Translations under genes and position numbers: made by a program
Assembly (NCBI GenBank): GCA_963820965.1
Contig: CAWGCC010000046.1
Coordinates: forward strand, 62,001-126,000
Reading direction: 5' to 3'
Length of the DNA stretch: 64,000 nucleotides
DNA from: DATEDA01 sp963820965
Lineage (GTDB): Bacteria > Pseudomonadota > Gammaproteobacteria > Burkholderiales > SG8-39
Notes under the pieces: model-generated
Told to the model about the DNA's origin: nothing
Database searches by the model: none
What the model saw: the letters and a program-made list of their open reading frames with translations, nothing else
In this document: positions 8,954 through 17,817 of the stretch, one piece after another
Layout: every line of letters begins with the position of its first letter
Numbering within the stretch: the stretch's first letter is position 1

Positions 8954-9802
8954 ATGGCGACGACGACGGTTTGCATCCTCCACCCGGGCGAGATGGGCGC
9001 CGAGGTCGGCGCAGCAGCGCGCGGCGGCAGCGCCCGCGTGCTCTGGGTGTCCGCGGGTCGCGGCGACGCGACTCGGGACCGCGCCGGGGCGGCGGGGCTC
9101 GAGGATGCCGGCTCGCTAAAGGCGGCGCTGGACCCGTCCACCATCGTGCTCTCGGTCTGCCCGCCTCATGTGGCGCTGGACGTCGCCCGCAATGTGGCCG
9201 CCAGCGGGTTCCGCGGCGTTTACCTCGATGCGAACGCGGTCGCGCCGGAAACCTCGCGCCGCATCGGCGGTGTCGTCGAAGCGGGCGGCGCGACCTTCGT
9301 GGACGGCGGGATCATCGGGCCGCCGCCGGCCAAGCCCGGAACCACGCGGCTTTACCTGTCGGGACCTGCTTCGGCCGACATCGCAGCGCTGTTCGCCAGC
9401 ACTCCGCTCGAAACGGTGGTGCTCGAGGCGCCGGTCGGCGCCGCTTCCGCGGTCAAAGCCTGTTATGCCGCCTGGACCAAGGGCACTGCGGCGCTACTGC
9501 TGTCGGTTCGAGCGCTTGCCCGCCACGAAGGTGTCGACGCGGCGCTGGCGGCCGAATGGAAGATCTCCCAGCCCAATCTCTTCGCGCAGCTCGACCGTGC
9601 GGTTTCGAACTCCCGCAAGGGCTGGCGCTGGATCGCCGAGATGGAGGAGATCGGCGCGACGTTCGATCGTGCTGGCATCCCGGATGGCTTTGCGCTGGCG
9701 GCGGCCGAAGTGTGCCGGAGACTGGAGCCGTTCAAGGACGCGCGCGGAACCACGATCGACGCAGTCGTGGATTCGCTGCTGGGCGACAAGAGCGCTCCGT
9801 GA
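8954..9802 (+). CDS. NAD(P)-binding dehydrogenase with DUF1932 C-terminal domain
   Basis: The 282-aa protein resembles 3-hydroxyisobutyrate/6-phosphogluconate dehydrogenases. An N-terminal Rossmann region begins MATTTVCILHPGEMGAEVGA, where the usual GxGxMG turn is HPGEMG. It is followed by VDGGIIGPPPAKPGTTRLYLSG and a C-terminal all-helical DUF1932-type domain (KACYAAWTKGTAALLLSVRALA). Proteins of this kind are annotated as putative phosphogluconate dehydrogenases, but substrate specificity is unknown. A GGGAGCGAGG ribosome-binding site precedes the ATG. It is monocistronic, divergent from the acyl-CoA dehydrogenase gene (101 bp gap) and convergent with the cytochrome gene, with only 21 bp between stop codons. 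Confidence 0.8.
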   Translation: MATTTVCILHPGEMGAEVGAAARGGSARVLWVSAGRGDATRDRAGAAGLEDAGSLKAALDPSTIVLSVCPPHVALDVARNVAASGFRGVYLDANAVAPETSRRIGGVVEAGGATFVDGGIIGPPPAKPGTTRLYLSGPASADIAALFASTPLETVVLEAPVGAASAVKACYAAWTKGTAALLLSVRALARHEGVDAALAAEWKISQPNLFAQLDRAVSNSRKGWRWIAEMEEIGATFDRAGIPDGFALAAAEVCRRLEPFKDARGTTIDAVVDSLLGDKSAP

Positions 9803-9823
9803 GGGGCGTCTTCGCGCGTGTCG

Positions 9824-12268
9824 TCAGCGCCGCAGGCCGTCGAGCAGCTCGCGCGCCTGTGGGTTGTCGGGGGCGAGCATGACGAGCTGCTCCGCCCAGC
9901 GGGTCGCGGCGGCCCGGTTGCCGCGGTCGCGCTCGAACGCGGCGAGCGCCTGCACCAGCGCCTGATCGCCTGGCGAGCGCCGCTGAGCTTGCTCGAGGAC
10001 CGCGATCGCTTGCGGGACCTTCCCCGAACTGTGCAGCGCGACCGCGTACACATAAGCGTACCGCGCGCTGCCCGGCGCGAGCTGCGCCGCCTTCGCGAAC
10101 TCGGCGACCGCGTCGCCGATGCGCTTCTGCCGCACCAGAGTTAGACCGAGCGCATGATGCAGCGTCGCATCCCCTGGCGCGCGCGCGAGGGCGTCGCGCA
10201 GTGCCCGCTCTGCGTCGGTCTCGCGGCCGAGCGCCCGGTAGAGATCGGCCAGGTTCACCGCCGCCGGCACGAACGCGGGATCGAGCGCGAGCGCGGCCTG
10301 CAGTTCCTTCTCGGCGCCGGCGCTGTCGCCGCGCTCGGCATTGAGCATCCCGAGGTTCGAGTGCGCGTCGGGACGATCCGCGTTGAACTGCTGCGCGGCG
10401 ACGTACTCCGCGAGCGCGCTTGCGAACGCTTGCCGATCGGCAGCCGTCGAGCCGTTGCTCGGCCGGGCCGGCGAGCGCGCGGGCCGCCTCCATGCGGACG
10501 CTGCGCACCGGATCGACGAGCAGTCGCGCGAGCAGCTGCGCTTTCACGGCCGGATCGCCTCCGGCCAGCGCGCCGACCGTCGCGCTGCGGACCAGCGCGT
10601 CGGGATCGTTCAGCGTCTGCCGCATGAGGTCGTGCGTGACGGGGCTCGGATCGGATGCCAGGCGCGCGATCGCGCTCGCGCGCGCGATCGCCGGCTGCTC
10701 GGCGTTTCGCACCACGTCGCGCAGCAGCTGGGTCGCGCCCGCGGCGCCGGTCGCATCCGCATGGAAGGCTTCGGCATAGCGCTGGTGGCCGGCGGGCACG
10801 TGGCCGTACCACTTCTCCACCTGCGCAGCCGCCCACGCCGGCTGCTTGTCCGCGTGGCACTGGTTGCACGCGTTCGGGAGCCCGAGCTTCACCGAGAGAT
10901 CGGGGCGCGGGATGCGGAAGCTGTGATCGTGGCGCGGGTCTACCAGCATGTAGGTCGTCGCCGGCATGTGGCACGACGCGCACGCGGCGCCTTTCGATCC
11001 GGCCGGGTGGAAGGTGTGCTGCGGCCCGTCGTACTTGGCAGGCTGCGTGGCACTGCGAGCAAACGAGGTTGCCGGGCACACGCAGCTTGAGCGAATGCGG
11101 GTCGTGGCAGTCGCTGCACGTGACCCCCTTCGCGAACATCCTGCTCTGCAGAAACGAGCCGTAGTTGTACACCTCGTCGCGTTGCTGCCCGTCGCGTCCA
11201 GTACAGTCCCTCATCGAGCAGCGCCGGACGGTAGGCGTCGGCGAGCGGCCGGCCGTGCACGCCGTCGTCGCTGACCTGGCCGCGACGCGCATGGCACCGC
11301 GCGCAGGTCTCGATCTCGCGCACGCCGGCGCGCGGCGCGCTGCGCGCCGCGTTTCCCGACGTCACGTCCATGATCCAGCTCACCCCGCGCCGCTCGTCGA
11401 GTGCCACGGGCAGTCCCTTGCCCGCCCCGGCGAGGCGCTGCCAGTCGCCTTCCTTCTTTGCCCACGCGAGGTGGTTCGACGCCGGGCCGTGGCACGCCTC
11501 GCAGGAGACGTTGATCTCCGACCACTTCGTGTCGAAGCGACGGGTCTCCGCGTCGTAGTTCTTCCGCAGGTTCGTCGAGTGGCAGTCGGCGCACTGGTAG
11601 TTCCAGTTCTGGTCGATGCCGGTCCAGTGCTGCGGGTCGCCCGCCTTCAGCCTGCGGCCGGGGTACAGGTGGAACCACCGCTGCCCGCCCGCAGCCTTGG
11701 GGCGCGAGTCCCACGCGATGCCGAACGCCTGCAGGCGCCCGCCGGGCAGCTCGATCAGGTACTGCTGCAGCGGCGTGACCCCGAACGTGAACTTGAGCTC
11801 GAAGTCGGCGAGCTTCCCGTCGGGGCCGTCGGTGTTGACGAAGAACTTGCCGTCGCGCTTGAAGAAGGTCGACGTGACGCCGGCGGAGGAGAACTTCGCG
11901 TTGGCGAAATTGCCGAGCACGGATTTCTCGTCGGCCACCTGCATGGCGAGGTCGTGGTGCGAGCCGCTCCAAGCGGCATGCTCGTTCGCATGGCACGAGG
12001 TACAGGTCCGGCCGCCGACGTAGGTGGCCGCGGGGAGCGCCGCCACGTTAGTAGGCACCGCTGCGGAAGACGTCGCGGGCGGCGGGCTCTTCCGATCGGC
12101 GAGCCCGACGTAGGTGATGGTCGCGACGACCGCGAGGACCACCGCGCCGAGTGCGATCCACTTGCCCCGCCCCGCCCATGTCGAGCCCGCCGGCGGGGCG
12201 GGCCCCGTCGCGGGGACGGAGGGGTGCCGCGCTTTCGCCTTGCGGCGCGCATCGCGTTTCTTGCTCAA
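9824..12268 (-). pseudogene. Octaheme c-type cytochrome with TPR tail, broken by three frameshifts
   Basis: If repaired, this gene encodes about 814 aa: a Lys/Arg-rich N-terminus, one membrane anchor (KWIALGAVVLAVVATITYVGLA), eight CxxCH heme sites in a periplasmic domain (CTSCH, CADCH, CEACH, CARCH, CSDCH, CSQCH, CASCH, CNQCH), a HEAT-like stretch and C-terminal TPR repeats ending at 9824. The reading frame changes near 11205-11212 (after DEGLYW, before DGQQRDEVYNYGSFLQSRM), near 11045 (after VCSQCH, before QPAKYDGPQHTFH) and near 10440 (before DRQAFASALAEYVAAQQF). Each change fits one extra base, and the three together restore the original frame. No in-frame stop has accumulated between them. 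Multiheme cytochrome/TPR proteins of this type are putative electron carriers. The frameshifts may be assembly errors or recent decay. Confidence 0.75.
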
Positions 12269-12384
12269 TTGAAGCGGCGTCGGAGCACGGTGAGATCAGG
12301 ACGGGCCGCAGGATGGCATCGGCTTCCGGGATCTCCGTGTTCCCGCGCAGTGTGCCGATACTTCACCGCGGACCCAGGGACGCG

Positions 12385-13716
12385 CTACTCGCGGCGTTGC
12401 TGCGCTTGCCGATCGCGCGTGATCCATCTCCCGATCAACCCGCCGGTCGGCCCAGGCATCACGACGAAGGCGTCCCTCTGCTCCCCGGCGCCGAGCCTCA
12501 CGAGATCGGGGCGGTCGCCCGCGAGCCCCAGCTCGAGGCCACGCGACCAACGTCCGCCGGTCGTCTCCTGATAGCGCACGCGGTTTGCGAATCCGAGCAG
12601 GTCCCCTTTGGCAACGGTAACAGCGTGAACCCGGTCCTCGCCCGCGGGCGCGAGCAAGACGGCCAGGACGAAAGTCGTCCACCCTCCGCCGCCTGGTTGC
12701 AGGGGGATCTTGTGCAGCAGTCGCCCATCCTTGAGCACCAGGACCTGCGGGGGGTCGGTGCCGACCCGCACCGTTCGCTGCTCGGACCCTAGGATGGTCC
12801 TGCGCACGTCAACTGGCCAGCCTAGCGCAAAGAGCGGCTCGCTGGCCGCGCCTTCGGTAAACCCATATCTGCGACGATTCAGCAGGCTCAGCGGCCGGCC
12901 GCCCACCGTGTCGACTTCCGCCAGGCCCGGCAGGCCCGAGTCTTCCCGCAACTCCCAGAGATCCACGGCGCGAACCGGCTCGGCCGCTCCGACGCCCTCG
13001 GGCAACCGGAACGACGCGGCCCTGACGAGGCGCCGCTGAATCGACGCGTCGAGCGGGCCATCGGCCTCGTACCACACGTGGGCAACCTGCCCGCGGTCGC
13101 CGACGATCTCGGCGCGCCCGACGGCCCACGCCGAGTCGCGCTCGAGCACGGTGCGCACTCTCCAGCGGTCGCCCTCGAAGGAGTAGAGCACGAGCTTCCT
13201 GCCCTGTAGAGGGCCTACTACGCCGACTGGGTCCCAGGGGCCCCGCTCGCTACTCTCGGGGAACGCCGGATCGAACGTTCCGAGACAGAGCGCCTGCTCG
13301 CCAGCCAGCGCAAGACGCTCACAGCGGCCGGCCGGCCCGACGGTCCGGCCCGCTGCGGACACCCGCAAGTAGACCTCCGGTAGGAGGACGTGAATCATGC
13401 CAGTTGGGCTCACCGCGATGTCAAACGCGTCCCGAGGGTCGACCTCCCCCAAGTCGGTGGCTACGACCGATCCGTCCGGGCGGACCGCCAGGTGGAGGAG
13501 TCGCCCTTTTTCGGTAAGCACCGCGACGTGGGCGACGTTGACAGCGTCGACTTGGACGCGCACCGCGACCACCGGCTCGCGCACGAGGCCGACTTCCTGA
13601 CCGAGGACGAGTGCGGGCGCCCCCACCTCCGCCGGGACACCCCCCAGCTCGGACGCGCAACCCGTCAAGCAGGCCATCACTGCGCTGAGGCGCATCAGGT
13701 GTCGCAACGAGCGCAT
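12385..13716 (-). CDS. Unrecognised lipoprotein, 443 aa
   Basis: I do not recognise this protein. It begins MRSLRHLMRLSAVMACLTGCASEL, with a basic start, a hydrophobic core and a lipobox LTGC whose cysteine is C20, so it should be a lipid-anchored export. The mature part is rich in beta-type segments with recurring hydrophobic-polar patterns (VAVLTEKGRLLHLAVRPDG, AFDIAVSPTGMIHVLLPE, RGQVAHVWYEADG, DRVHAVTVAKGDLLGF) that look like blades of a beta-propeller. This fold guess comes from pattern only. It lies between tRNA-Ser (55 bp upstream) and the cytochrome gene (116 bp downstream) on the same strand. The function is unknown. Confidence 0.7.
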   Translation of the reverse strand: MRSLRHLMRLSAVMACLTGCASELGGVPAEVGAPALVLGQEVGLVREPVVAVRVQVDAVNVAHVAVLTEKGRLLHLAVRPDGSVVATDLGEVDPRDAFDIAVSPTGMIHVLLPEVYLRVSAAGRTVGPAGRCERLALAGEQALCLGTFDPAFPESSERGPWDPVGVVGPLQGRKLVLYSFEGDRWRVRTVLERDSAWAVGRAEIVGDRGQVAHVWYEADGPLDASIQRRLVRAASFRLPEGVGAAEPVRAVDLWELREDSGLPGLAEVDTVGGRPLSLLNRRRYGFTEGAASEPLFALGWPVDVRRTILGSEQRTVRVGTDPPQVLVLKDGRLLHKIPLQPGGGGWTTFVLAVLLAPAGEDRVHAVTVAKGDLLGFANRVRYQETTGGRWSRGLELGLAGDRPDLVRLGAGEQRDAFVVMPGPTGGLIGRWITRDRQAQQRRE

Positions 13717-13771
13717 CGATTTGACGACGAGGTGCGCTACCTATTTCGAATCAAGCCTTACTGCCATTTCA

Positions 13772-13862
13772 TGGCGGAGAGGGCGGGATTCGAACCCGCG
13801 TTAGGCTCATCACCTAAACACGCTTTCCAGGCGTGCGACTTAAGCCACTCATCCACCTCTCC
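13772..13862 (-). tRNA. tRNA-Ser(GGA)
   Basis: The minus strand folds as a class II tRNA with a long variable arm. The acceptor stem GGAGAGG (13862-13856) pairs with CCTCTCC, followed by G and an encoded CCA (13774-13772). The anticodon loop CTGGAAA gives anticodon GGA, reading UCC/UCU serine codons. The T arm GCGGGTTCGAATCCCGC is intact, and the variable arm lies around TTTAGGTGATGAGCCTAA. The tRNA starts only 22 nt after the stop codon of the upstream FAD-linked oxidase gene on the same strand. No integrase or duplicated tRNA 3' end was found nearby. Confidence 0.96.
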
Positions 13863-13884
13863 GCGAGGCGGCGATTCTAGCCGA

Positions 13885-15297
13885 TCAGAGAACCTTGCCC
13901 GGATTCATGATCCCCAGCGGATCGACCGCGCGCTTGACGGCGCGCATCAGCGCCATCTCTACCGGCGACTTGTAGCGCAGGATCTCGTCGCGCTTGTACT
14001 GGCCGAGGCCGTGCTCGGCGCTGATCGAGCCGCCGAACTCGGCGACGCTGTCGTGGACGACGCGGTTCACTTCCTCGGTGCGTGCGGCGAACGCGGCCCC
14101 GTCGCCCCCCTCCGGGTGAGCGACGTTGTAGTGGAGGTTGCCGTCGCCGAGGTGTCCGAACGTCACCATGCGGATGCCCGGAAACGCCTTCGCGAGCCTC
14201 GCGTCGGTCGTCTCGATGAAGTCGCCGACGCGCGAGATCGGGATCGAGATGTCGTGCTTAATGTTCGGTCCCTCGGCCGCCTGCGCTTCGGAGACGTTCT
14301 CGCGCAGCGCCCAGAGGCTCTTTCCCTGTTCGACGCTCGCCGCGACGACTGCGTCGAGGGCGAGACCGGATTCGATCGCATCCGCGAGCGTCGCCTCGAG
14401 CAGTTCCCCCACCCCGGTCCCGGATTGCGTGTCGGAAAGCTCGATCAGCGCGTACTGCGGATAGCTCGCGGCGAACGGCGCCGCCACCCGTGGAAAGTGC
14501 TTGCGGACGAGATCGACGCAGATCGCGGAGAAAAGCTCAAACCCCGTCAGCCGATCGCCGCAGTGCGCCTGGACGTGCCCGAGCAACCGCAGCGCATCGC
14601 GCGGCGTCGCGACCGCCGCGACCGCCGTCGCCTGCGCCCGGGGTCTTGGAAACAGCTTCAGCACCGCCGCGGTGATGATTCCCAGGGTCCCCTCGGCCCC
14701 GATGAACAGCTGCTTCAGGTCGTACCCGGTGTTGTCCTTCCGGAGACCCCGGAGCCCGTCCCAGACTTCGCCCGACGGCAGCACGACCTCGAGCCCGAGG
14801 ACGAGGTCGCGGGTGTTGCCATAGCGCAGTACCTGGACGCCACCGGCGTTGGTCGACAGATTTCCGCCGATCGCGCAGCTCCCTTCGGCCGCAAGGCTCA
14901 GCGGGAACAGCCGGTCGGCGTCATCCGCGGCCTGCTGCAGGCTCGCGAGCACGCAGCCGGCTTCGACGGTAAGCGTATTGTTGAGCGGATCGATTGCCCG
15001 GACCCGGTTCATACGGCCGAGGCTGACGACGACCTGCTTCCCGCTGTCGTCCGGGGTCGCGCCGCCGCACAGTCCAGTGTTCCCGCCCTGCGGAACGATC
15101 GCGGTGCGCGTCTCGGCGCAGGCTCTCACGATCGCGGCAACCTCCGCTGTCGTCCCCGGCCGCACGACGGCGAGCGGGACTCCCAGATAGCGTCTGCGCC
15201 AGTCGGTCGCATACGCTGCCGTGTCCCGGCCGTCGGTGAGCACGTGCGCGCTGCCGACGATCTGCGCCAAATGCTCTATAAGTTGTTTGCCGTCCAT
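13885..15297 (-). CDS. FAD-binding oxidase of the GlcD/D-lactate dehydrogenase family
   Basis: The 470-aa flavoprotein probably oxidises a 2-hydroxy acid such as D-lactate, glycolate or D-2-hydroxyglutarate. The N-terminal PCMH-type FAD domain has VRPGTTAEVAAIVRAC, VPQGGNTGLCGG and GSCAIGGNLSTNAGG. The C-terminal FAD-oxidase domain has FGHLGDGNLHYN and ends SAEHGLGQYKRDEI...DPLGIMNPGKVL, a typical ending for this family. The start is the ATG at 15297 (MDGKQLIEHLAQIV), where homology begins; longer in-frame starts would run into the upstream gene. It follows the exonuclease-fusion gene after 22 nt, so it may be the last gene of the acetate-locus transcript. Substrate assignment within the family is not possible from sequence. 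Confidence 0.87.
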   Translation of the reverse strand: MDGKQLIEHLAQIVGSAHVLTDGRDTAAYATDWRRRYLGVPLAVVRPGTTAEVAAIVRACAETRTAIVPQGGNTGLCGGATPDDSGKQVVVSLGRMNRVRAIDPLNNTLTVEAGCVLASLQQAADDADRLFPLSLAAEGSCAIGGNLSTNAGGVQVLRYGNTRDLVLGLEVVLPSGEVWDGLRGLRKDNTGYDLKQLFIGAEGTLGIITAAVLKLFPRPRAQATAVAAVATPRDALRLLGHVQAHCGDRLTGFELFSAICVDLVRKHFPRVAAPFAASYPQYALIELSDTQSGTGVGELLEATLADAIESGLALDAVVAASVEQGKSLWALRENVSEAQAAEGPNIKHDISIPISRVGDFIETTDARLAKAFPGIRMVTFGHLGDGNLHYNVAHPEGGDGAAFAARTEEVNRVVHDSVAEFGGSISAEHGLGQYKRDEILRYKSPVEMALMRAVKRAVDPLGIMNPGKVL

Positions 15298-15319
15298 CCG
15301 TGCGATTGTATCGCCGCGG

Positions 15320-17449
15320 TCAATATTTGAGCCGCGCATAGTAGGTCTTCTCGGCCGCGGCACGCGCCGCGCCGAGCGTGTGGATGCCCCGTTCGGCCAG
15401 CAGCGGCACCAGGCGCAGAAAGACTTCCGCGGTGACGAGCGCATCACCGAGAGCCGTGTGCCGTCCGACCACCTCGACGCCCAGACGGGCGGCGATCTCC
15501 TCGAGGCTGTGGGACGCCTGCTCGGCATGCACCACCGCCGAGAGGAGCAGCGTGTCGAGCACCGGTTGCTCGAACCGCACGCCTGCCTGCGCCTCTTTCA
15601 GCTGGAGAAAGCGCATGTCGAACGCGGCGTTGTGACCGACAAGCACCGTCTCCTCCGTGAAGCGCCGAAACCGCGGCAGGACCGCCTCGATCGTCGGCTG
15701 GCCGGAAAGCATGTCGCGCGTGATGCCGTGCACGGCGATCGACGCCTCGGGGAGGTTGCGCTGCGGGTCGACGAGCGCCTCGAACGTCTCGCCCGCGAGC
15801 AGGCGCGCGTTGAGGATGCGGACCGCGCCGATCGAGATGATCTCGTCCCCTTCCGCGGGGTTGAGCCCCGTCGTCTCGGTGTCGAATACCGTGTACGCGA
15901 GCTCCGAAAGGGGGCGCTCGTCGAGCGCGTCGCTCGCAGGCGATCGGCGAAAGAGGTCGAAGTCGTAGAATTCGGGCCGGCTCGCCTCCCGCTCGCGCGC
16001 GCGCGTCGGGCTCCGTCCCTGCACCAGCGGCAGCAGCAGGCGAAAGTACGCGAGCTGGGCCGGTAGATCGCGTTGATACCAGGCCTCGCCGCCATGGCGC
16101 TCGACCACCTGCGCGAGGGAGAGCGGGCTGTCCTCGCCGCCAAGCGTGAATGCGTCGTTCTGCCACGCGAACGCGGTCTCGGGCGCGAGCGGCGCGCCCC
16201 GCCACAGCACGTCGAGCTGGGCGTGGCCCGCGACCGGCAGCAGCCGGAAGCGCATCTCGCGGACCGCGAACTCGTCCCGCAACCGCTGCGCGAGATAGGC
16301 GAGGCCCTGCGCGAGCGAGAAGCTGTCCACGCGCAGCCACAGGGCCGGATCGACCGACTCGAGCTTGGTCGCGAGCCCGACGCGGCGCTCGATTCGACTG
16401 CGGGCGAGCGTGAGCAGATCCTCGCCGCGCATCTCCTCGAGGGGCCAGCGCACCTTGAGCTGCTCCGAGGCCGCCGTGGTCGTCGCGTGCAGATGGTCGG
16501 ACAGCCGGACCGCCTCATCCTGGATGATCGCCGCGAACCGCGCCCGTCTCGCCTGGTCCATGTCAGGATGCGCCGCCAGGTTCTCGCTCGCCGCGCGGAT
16601 GTTCGCGAGCCCCGCGCGCGTTCTCTCCACCAGCCCCTGGAAGAGCGCGACGCGTTTCGCCTCGGCGTCCACCGATTCGGTGACGTCGGCGAGCAGCAGC
16701 ACATAACCGGCGAGCTCCGCCGCCTCCCCTTCGCCGCGGCCGGGGACGGGAGCCGCCTGCACGCGCAGCAGCCGCCCGTCCGCGGTCGCGGTCACGAAGT
16801 GCGCGCCTTCCCGCTCGCTCCGCTCGAGCTGCCGCTTCATCGTCTCGACGGCGTGCAGGATCAGATTCCGGTCCACGATGCCGAAGACCGACCGGCCGAG
16901 CCCGAGCACCGAGGCGTCGCCGCCGCCGAGGATGCGCTGCGCAGCGGCGTTGTAGAGCAGGATGCGCCCCTCGCGGTTGCAGACCAGGACGCTCTGATCC
17001 AGCTCGGCGATGAGCGCGGCGAGGCGCGCCCTCTCGCCCTCGACGCGCGCCTTGGCGTCCGCCACCGTGGCCGTGACGTCGGCGGCCAGCGCTGCGCGCA
17101 CCTCGGCGAGCTCGTTGACCGCACCGGCCACCGCCTGCAGCTCGGCGGCACCCGCGGGGACGACGCGGTGCGACGGGTTCCCGCGTGCGATCAGCCGTAT
17201 CTCTTCGGCAAGGCGTCGCGCCGGCCCGGCCGTCGCAGCGAATAGCCGATAGCCGAGGAACCCGACCGCAGCCGCGAGCGCGAGCGCGAAGAGCACCAGC
17301 AGTCCGATGCGCGGAGGAGTGAGAATTGCCGCGAGCGCCGCGCGATCGCTGGGATCGAGATCGGCCCAGAGGACCCCGCCGGCGACGGCGAGGATCACGA
17401 GTGCGACCGACGGCGGCAGCACCGCGGCCGCTAGCGCCCCGCGGCTCAC
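15320..17449 (-). CDS. Membrane PAS/pseudokinase protein fused to a DEDDh (DnaQ-like) exonuclease
   Basis: The 709-aa protein starts at a GTG (17449) that overlaps the receiver-gene stop as GTGA. Two membrane segments lie at about 12-29 and 47-68, then a HAMP-like region (69-122), a PAS domain (about 140-260), and a segment (265-475) laid out like a histidine kinase. There the phospho-accepting histidine position is missing (GLVERTRAGLANIRAASENL) and the ATP-binding boxes are worn away, though the kinase-like end HGGEAWYQRDLP...YFRLLLPL remains. The C-terminus (518-690) is a complete 3'-5' exonuclease fold with acidic residues D523 and E525 (FDTETTGL), D611 (HNAAFDMRFL), H664 and D669 (RHTALGDA). 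Related long proteins are often annotated as polymerase III epsilon, but this one lacks the short soluble epsilon architecture. The likely role is a membrane-bound signal-controlled nuclease or phosphodiesterase. Confidence 0.85.
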   Translation of the reverse strand: MSRGALAAAVLPPSVALVILAVAGGVLWADLDPSDRAALAAILTPPRIGLLVLFALALAAAVGFLGYRLFAATAGPARRLAEEIRLIARGNPSHRVVPAGAAELQAVAGAVNELAEVRAALAADVTATVADAKARVEGERARLAALIAELDQSVLVCNREGRILLYNAAAQRILGGGDASVLGLGRSVFGIVDRNLILHAVETMKRQLERSEREGAHFVTATADGRLLRVQAAPVPGRGEGEAAELAGYVLLLADVTESVDAEAKRVALFQGLVERTRAGLANIRAASENLAAHPDMDQARRARFAAIIQDEAVRLSDHLHATTTAASEQLKVRWPLEEMRGEDLLTLARSRIERRVGLATKLESVDPALWLRVDSFSLAQGLAYLAQRLRDEFAVREMRFRLLPVAGHAQLDVLWRGAPLAPETAFAWQNDAFTLGGEDSPLSLAQVVERHGGEAWYQRDLPAQLAYFRLLLPLVQGRSPTRAREREASRPEFYDFDLFRRSPASDALDERPLSELAYTVFDTETTGLNPAEGDEIISIGAVRILNARLLAGETFEALVDPQRNLPEASIAVHGITRDMLSGQPTIEAVLPRFRRFTEETVLVGHNAAFDMRFLQLKEAQAGVRFEQPVLDTLLLSAVVHAEQASHSLEEIAARLGVEVVGRHTALGDALVTAEVFLRLVPLLAERGIHTLGAARAAAEKTYYARLKY

Positions 17450-17817
17450 GTGGCCAGCAGCTCCTTGACCTTCGCGACGAGCTCGCGCGTGGAGAACGGC
17501 TTGGTGACATAGGCGTCGGCGCCAAGCTCCAGCCCCTTCGCGACTTCCACGTCGCGCCCCTTCGCGGAGAGCAGGATCACCTTGATCCCCTGCGACGCCG
17601 GATCGCTCTTCAGCTGCTGGCACACCTCGTAGCCGTTCTTCACCGGCATCATCACGTCGAGGAGCACGAGATCCGGGCGGAAGCTGGCGACGAGCGCGAG
17701 CGCAGCGGCGCCGTCCTGGGCGACCTTTACCTCGCAGCCCGCCTGCTCCATGAGGAACTCCAGCGAAGCGACGATATTCGGCTCGTCGTCGGCGATCAGC
17801 ACCCGCTTCGTCATCAT
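17446..17817 (-). CDS. Single-domain response regulator (receiver only)
   Basis: The 123-aa protein is a stand-alone receiver domain. It shows the acidic pocket ADDEPN (D10, D11, E12), phospho-acceptor D54 in VLLDVMMP, S84 in LLSAKG and K106 in VTKPF. There is no DNA-binding or enzymatic output domain. The start ATG (17817) overlaps the kinase stop as ATGA, and its own stop overlaps the GTG of the next gene as GTGA, so all three should be translationally coupled. The natural phospho-donor is the SSS-type sensor kinase just upstream. In Vibrio and Pseudomonas the equivalent regulator (CrbR/ErdR) has an HTH output for activating acs; here that part is absent. A second ATG directly follows the first and could also be used. 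Confidence 0.92.
   Translation of the reverse strand: MMTKRVLIADDEPNIVASLEFLMEQAGCEVKVAQDGAAALALVASFRPDLVLLDVMMPVKNGYEVCQQLKSDPASQGIKVILLSAKGRDVEVAKGLELGADAYVTKPFSTRELVAKVKELLAT

Noticed and set aside
13600..13900. Possible integrative element at tRNA-Ser
   Set aside because: No integrase gene and no repeated copy of the tRNA 3' end were found in the flanking sequence.
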